Shown one piece after another: positions 59,697 to 64,000 of a stretch of DNA of 64,000 nt. Location: assembly GCA_014529385.2 (NCBI GenBank), contig CM043958.1, positions 156,587,293 through 156,651,292 of the forward strand, written 5' to 3'. The position numbers were made by a program, and so were the translations under genes. Each line of letters opens with the position of its first letter. The first letter of the stretch is position 1. The notes below the pieces were generated by a model, which worked only from the letters and a program-made list of their open reading frames with translations, was not told the origin of the DNA and did no database searches. Source of the DNA: Adiantum capillus-veneris. Taxonomy: Eukaryota; Streptophyta; Polypodiopsida; Polypodiales; Pteridaceae.

Positions 59697-60620
59697 CTAC
59701 AGGGGTTGGGCAATGACTGCATACTTATGTATAAACCTCATGTAGTACCCACGGTGTCCCATAAAGCATTGTACTTGCTTTGTGTTGTTTGGCCTAGGCA
59801 TTTCTAAATCCGTAGATATGTCATTTTTTGAGACAATATGTCCCATGATTCTACCTTCTCTAACCATGAATATGTGCTTTTCTAGGTTAAGGCAGATCCT
59901 ATAAGTTTTGCACTTCTCAAATACTTTTTTGAGGTGATATGTATGTTCATCTCTCAAAAGAGAGTGTACACATAGGTCATCCATGTAGATTTCCAAGAAT
60001 ATCATCAAGTATTCCTTAAAGGCATATGCCATTAATATCTAGAATGTTGTTGGGACATTGGTCAATCCTAACGACATTACCCTGTATGCATATAGTGACC
60101 CCACTCAGTTGCAAATTTCATCTTATATTGATCTTTAGGAGAAATTGCAAGCAAGTTATAGCCAAAGAACCCATCTAAGAAGGAATATGCTCGCTTGCCT
60201 ACCAGTCATTCTAAGACATGGTCAGTGATAGGTAAGGGATAAATATCCCTTATTGTGGCTGCTTGAACCTTCTTAAGATTGACACACACTCAAATTTTAT
60301 TGTTCTTCTTGGGAACTACCACAATTGGAGATGCCCAGTCAGTGTATTCTATCTCGTAGATGAACTCAGCTTCCTTTAGTTTATCAATCTCTTCCTTAAT
60401 GTGCTTAGCAAACATATCAGTGTATGTGTATGATCTCTGTTGGCTAGGTTTTTCATCAGGTTTCAATGGAATCGTGTGTTGGCATATTGCCAAATCTACT
60501 CCCTTTAAGTCTTTGTATGACCATGCAAACACGTCCTCGTACCCCTTGAGAAGGTTTATGAGCTTCTCCTCTTCTTTCGGACTCAGATCAGTTGCTATGT
60601 AGATTAGCCTTGGCTCTTCT
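59697..60620 (-). pseudogene. Reverse transcriptase of element C with intact YMDD box
   Basis: The start reads DVFAWSYKDLKGVDLAICQH, IPLKPDEKPSQQR and EFIYEIEYTDWASPIVVVPK (60532-60290). The middle (60290-60033) is broken by frameshifts but shows PLPITDHVLE and SFLDGFFGYN. The second open part (60032-59697) has FLEIYMDDLCVHSLLRDEHT with the catalytic YMDD at about 59976-59987 and GRIMGHIVSKNDISTDLE, then QCFMGHRGYYMRFIHKYA. Confidence 0.85.
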
Positions 60621-61440
60621 CCTAGCTCTACCAGGTCTATCTTCTTTGCGTCTTTTGGCCCGTCATAAGACTCCTTGTCCTTTTGCTCTCATATGGGTTG
60701 TGTCATCACTACCTTTCTGTCGTGGATAGTAAATTTCCTATAGTTTGACGGCACATTCATTTTGTCATCATTTTTCTCACCCTTTTCCTTGCCACTCTCT
60801 ATTTCCATTGTCCATATTTCCCTCGGATTTTTCTTGAGATCTCTGTATTTCTTCTTTTTTTCAAATTTTTCCATTTAGTTTCTCTGAGCTTGTCTAGTCC
60901 TGGTTCTTTTGTCTTCTTTGGTTTTGTTTTAGTTTCAAACTTTCGAGTTTGTTTTCTCAAGTTTTTTTGTTGTCTTATGTTTTTAGTTCTCGAGCTCTAG
61001 AGAATCTCCCTGAAACTTGGTCCTTAACACAATCTTCACCTTTTGTAAACATCAAAAATTGTGTTTTGCCCTTATTCTAGGCATCGGATTCTCTCTAACC
61101 CTATGTTCAGCTTTCTTTCTCTTATAGCGTTGTTGACATCTTGGTTTTTGGTTTGGAAAGTCATAGAATCTAACATCTACTATGGTTTCCTTTGGTTCAC
61201 TTAGATTGTCAGAGCATTCATCATTTGCATCCTCATCTCACTCAAGACAATTTAAGTGAGTTGTAGAACAACTCCCTTTCATCCATTTCCACCAATTTGT
61301 CTTTTTTGGGCTGTTCAGAGGCTGTTTTTTCCTCTTTTCCTTTTACCACGCTCACCATATAGCATGGAACCACATGGTAGCCATCTTTGTCTTAAACTTT
61401 ATCATGGGACCATCCGAAATAGGACACACATCTAGGGTAC
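60620..61440 (-). pseudogene. Charged linker between protease and RT of element C
   Basis: The minus strand is Lys/Glu-rich with stops (60874-60689: EKFEKKKKYRDLKKNPREI, NVPSNYRKFTIHDRKVVMTQ). It leads into EPRLIYIATDLSPKEEEKLI, the conserved segment before gypsy RT. The acidic patch DEDANDECSDN sits where element B has DEEDDEFYDSVEHF. This marks the place at which B and C diverge. Confidence 0.6.
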
Positions 61441-62330
61441 CTAGAATATGAAACCATTCTAAAGGCTCTAGAATTTCTTCAGGGAAGGGTTCAAGAATGT
61501 ATTATTTATTATCAATAGACCTTTCTAGAATACACTCTTCTCGTGTTAGTCTTTTTCACTGGGATGCTCCACACATCCAGAGCTCCTTTGGCTTACCTAA
61601 CCAAGCTAGAAGCTCAAAGCCTGCCAATAGAGCTAAATCAAACTCCTCAACCGAGGTTTGGTTTGCATCTTTGTAACTATGGTCTTTAAGGTTTATGTGC
61701 GTTGTGGTTTCCATGTGCCTAAGGTTTATATGATCATAACCATAGTCTTGGACCATCTTTAATCGTCACATGAACGGTCGTCCAAGTATTATATCTTATT
61801 CGTTCTTCTTGCCAAAATCCACTATGGCAAAGGTATGCTCATACTCAATTCCACAAGAAGTAACAATCACCTTCTCTAGAAGCCCAAGGGGTTTCTCCGT
61901 ATACCCATATTCTAGTTGCAATTTCATCCTTGTAGCCCTCAAGCAGGTTTTCCCCATTATTTCCATATCTCTTTGGTCGCAATGGATACACCAACTCCAC
62001 TATCAACATTGCCATGGTTGTAGATCCTTGGAACTCAACTAGAAGTGTAGTGTTTTCATCCTTGCCTTCACAATACTCTCTTTAATGGCATTGGTTGCGT
62101 GTTTACCTAAGGCTTTTCCAGTTCTCTGATCTCTTCTTGTATCTTTGATGTTGGATTTTTCACCCGAAATTTTTCTAGACATTTCCCAATTGTAGCCCAC
62201 ATGTTTGGACATATTCAAAGAATCTTAGCTAGTGTAATGGTGCAAGTCATCGGTGTAGACAATATGTCTATCAATCCTTTAGAGTCCATCACGTTTCTTG
62301 AAGAGAGTCTTTGTGATGGCACCGCCTTCA
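61440..62330 (-). pseudogene. Retropepsin of element C
   Basis: The minus strand has ICPNMWATIGKCLEKFRVKN, then NVDSGVGVSIATKEIWK (catalytic DSG near 62003-62011) and NPLGLLEKVIVTSCGIEYEH. TFAIVDFGKKNE follows, then DIILGRPFM and MVQDYGYDHINLRHMETTTH (61756-61556). It closely follows element B, interrupted by several stops and indels. Confidence 0.8.
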
Positions 62331-62960
62331 CATCCAACTTTGCTTCATATTCTCCCATGTGAGAGGGTAAGGTTCTCAGAGAATGAGTTGGCTCTCTAAA
62401 GATCTTACAAATCCTTTATCCCCCTAATATGAGCAACTGTCTAGGTCTGCTTGAGATCCTACTTCAAATTCTTCAATAGGTGGACGAAAGACATCCCTCG
62501 CATTACTGGTTTGGTTAACTCTCTGCCTCAAATCATTTTCCTCGTTTGCTTCTCGTATTTGTCTCCAAAGCTCGTCTAAGCCCCCTCTTCTCTATAGGCC
62601 TTGGCCCTATGATAGGATGAAAATCCTCATATGCATGATGTGTGGTATTCATCACTACCCTTGGCTTTTCAATAAACTTTCGGGGTTCTAACTCAGCTAT
62701 GAAAATTTCCGCTATCCTTTTGAGCTCGTGTCTTGGTGGGACCACTGGTGTTGGAGTTGGAATCTCTCTCCAACCCTCTGGTTTTCTTGTTGGTGGTTCT
62801 AACAAAGCTTGGATTGTTTGGATCATCTTCTGACACATCTCTAGCCTTTGCTTTTCCAACTAACGTACGTCATCCATTTTTGTTCTTGGTTTTGGCTATT
62901 TTGAAGCCGCACCTTGTAGGCTTTCATAAGTGCATCAAGAGGTTCATTCACCTTTTCAAC
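62331..62960 (-). pseudogene. Gag-protease linker of element C
   Basis: 62859-62533 on the minus strand encodes EKQRLEMCQKMIQTIQALLE, RHELKRIAEIFIAELEPRKF and VVMNTTHHAYEDFHPIIGPR. HSLRTLPSHMGEYEAKLDV with KAVPSQRLSSRNVMDSKGLI follows near 62390-62270. At the VPS-x-RL position the codon is CAA here, whereas element B has TAG. Confidence 0.7.
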
Positions 62961-63178
62961 TAGTACAAATCCCCCTGAACTTGCACTTTTTGGTCCCTTT
63001 TTCTCCTCAGGCTCTTAGGCTTTGGGATTTCCAACTTAGGACTAGTTTGATTCTCAAGTCTCTTTAACCTATCACACTGGTTTTTTTTAGCTCCTTAGCT
63101 AGGGTTGCATGTTCATGTTCTTTCCTAGCTTTCATGCGTGCTTTTCAAGCCTTCCAAGTGTTGCAATGAATTTTCCAT

Positions 63179-64000
63179 TTAAGACTGGATGCTTTTGTTC
63201 TTGGTTGAGTCAATTACTAGTTCTTCCTTTGCTTTTTGAGCTTGCACTCTCGTGACAACCTGTATAGGTATCACCGTTTCATTTTCAGAACCACTACTTG
63301 ACGGGGCCATCTCTAACATGTTCAAAATCTTTGGATAGTCATTAATCAAATGGGTAATGCCACAATCTGGATAGTACACATTTACTCTAATGATCTCCAT
63401 ATGAGGACAGTCTTTCATCAGGTGGTCGCCACACTTGTAGCACGGTCCTAATGGTTGTGTAGGTGCTCCTGAAGTTGCTCTTTGTTGATAGGAAGGCCTT
63501 TGTTCTACTAAGCCACCATTGGCTATGAACAACAATGTGTGTTTGTCCAAAGTGTATCTAACTTCTTCTGTAGCATGAGTTGTTTTTGGTGGTTCAACAT
63601 TTCCAATCATGCTTGAAGGTTTTGGTGCACTTGGCTCTTTGGGTGGGCAATATGTTGGACTAGCCATATATCCACGTGGCTCTTTGTAATATGCAGACAC
63701 ATGCACTAAGATTGCTCCTCCGATTCCTCTATAGAGGGTGAATACGTGATGCCCACCGGTCTTGCTCCTGGGAGAGGTGGTTGTTGCCCCAAAACTAGTT
63801 GTGGACGTTCAACCCCTACTGGTCCTAGCAAACTCCCTTATGTTGAGGAGGTGATACCTAGGCTAGTGGGGCATATTGTCACTCTCTCACATGTCCCATG
63901 TTATAGTAACACTCTTTAATCCCATGATAAGTCCATCTTTGCCTAGGCTGGTGGGGCATATTGTCACTCTCTCACATGTCCCATGTTATAGTAACACTCT
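63179..64000 (-). pseudogene. gag C-terminus with zinc knuckle of element C
   Basis: 63706-63179 (minus, 175 codons) contains YTLDKHTLLFIANGGLVEQR, GPCYKCGDHLMKDCPHMEII (a short-spaced C-x2-C-x2-H-x4-C knuckle) and YPDCGITHLINDYPK (second knuckle with two Cys lost). ETVIPIQVVTRVQAQKAKEE follows. Upstream, 63850-63710 reads GVERPQLVLGQQPPLPGARP. It aligns with element B at 35262-35900 from end to end. Confidence 0.8.
63857..64000. repeat. 59-bp direct duplication at the window edge
   Basis: CCTAGGCT(A/G)GTGGGGCATA through GTTATAGTAACACTCT occurs at 63857-63915 and 63942-64000, separated by 26 bp. It may continue beyond the window. Confidence 0.85.

Larger units (their letters stand above)
57451..64000 (-). 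mobile_element. Element C: minus-strand Tat-like gag-pro-pol retroelement, 5' end outside window
   Basis: On the minus strand, from 64000 down: gag tail, zinc knuckle, linker, protease, pol linker, RT, RNase H and integrase, all decayed. The gag tail (RPQLVLGQQPPLPGARP), linker (EKQRLEMCQKMIQTIQALLE) and protease match elements A and B. Unlike them, C keeps a full pol order. It is a plausible representative of the autonomous family. Both LTRs are outside the window or not recognisable. Confidence 0.8.

Overview
The window looks like repeat-dense nuclear DNA from a land plant. It is AT-rich, carries long (CT)n and (GT)n microsatellites, and has spliceable introns with plant-type GT/AG borders. 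Several Ty3/gypsy lineages (chromovirus and Tat/Athila-like), a Copia derivative, a CACTA transposase, LINE fragments and almost no intact cellular genes are present. A non-angiosperm vascular plant (fern, lycophyte or gymnosperm) is possible, but the sequence alone does not settle this.

Layout. 1-3551: 3' half of a decayed chromovirus (RNase H, integrase, chromodomain, 3' LTR). 3583-about 10950: element A, a decayed Tat-like gag/protease element split by a complete 2.6-kb minus-strand Copia derivative (5821-8431, TSD ACACT). 10951-15960: a dispersed repeat, a tandem duplication, a LINE-type endonuclease pseudogene, and CT and poly-C tracts. 15960-20480: a multi-intron pseudogene with a ParB-like DGNHR motif. 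20483-27779: a complete minus-strand, apparently non-coding LTR element (LARD; TSD CTTGG). 28298-30106 and 41591-42500: a minus-strand spliced gene or gene relic, split by element B.

Element B (30107-41585, TSD CTCAC, two 957-bp LTRs) is the centrepiece. It has a tRNA-Asp-type primer site, then a 2.85-kb leader with eleven copies of a 24-bp palindrome. After that come gag, a retropepsin and an open reading frame of W-[IV]-P-K repeats, but no reverse transcriptase, RNase H or integrase. 42720-44900: an internally deleted chromovirus. 46450-50720: a decayed minus-strand gypsy element (gag, protease, RT). 51760-53470: a 1.7-kb CT/GT-rich low-complexity block. 53624-54362: a LINE ORF1-like relic. 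55230-57125: a CACTA (tnp2) transposase relic. 57450-64000: element C, a minus-strand gag-pro-pol relative of A and B.

How the parts fit. A and B share gag-linker, protease, W-x-P-K region and 3' noncoding sequence. C shares gag and protease with them but also has RT, RNase H and integrase. The simplest reading is an autonomous family (C-like) with a gag-pro-only derivative family (A, B) that borrows its replication machinery. Nothing here looks like an intact host gene. Most nonsense codons are TAG or TGA at places where C-to-T change at CAG or CGA would produce them, consistent with decay of methylated repeats.
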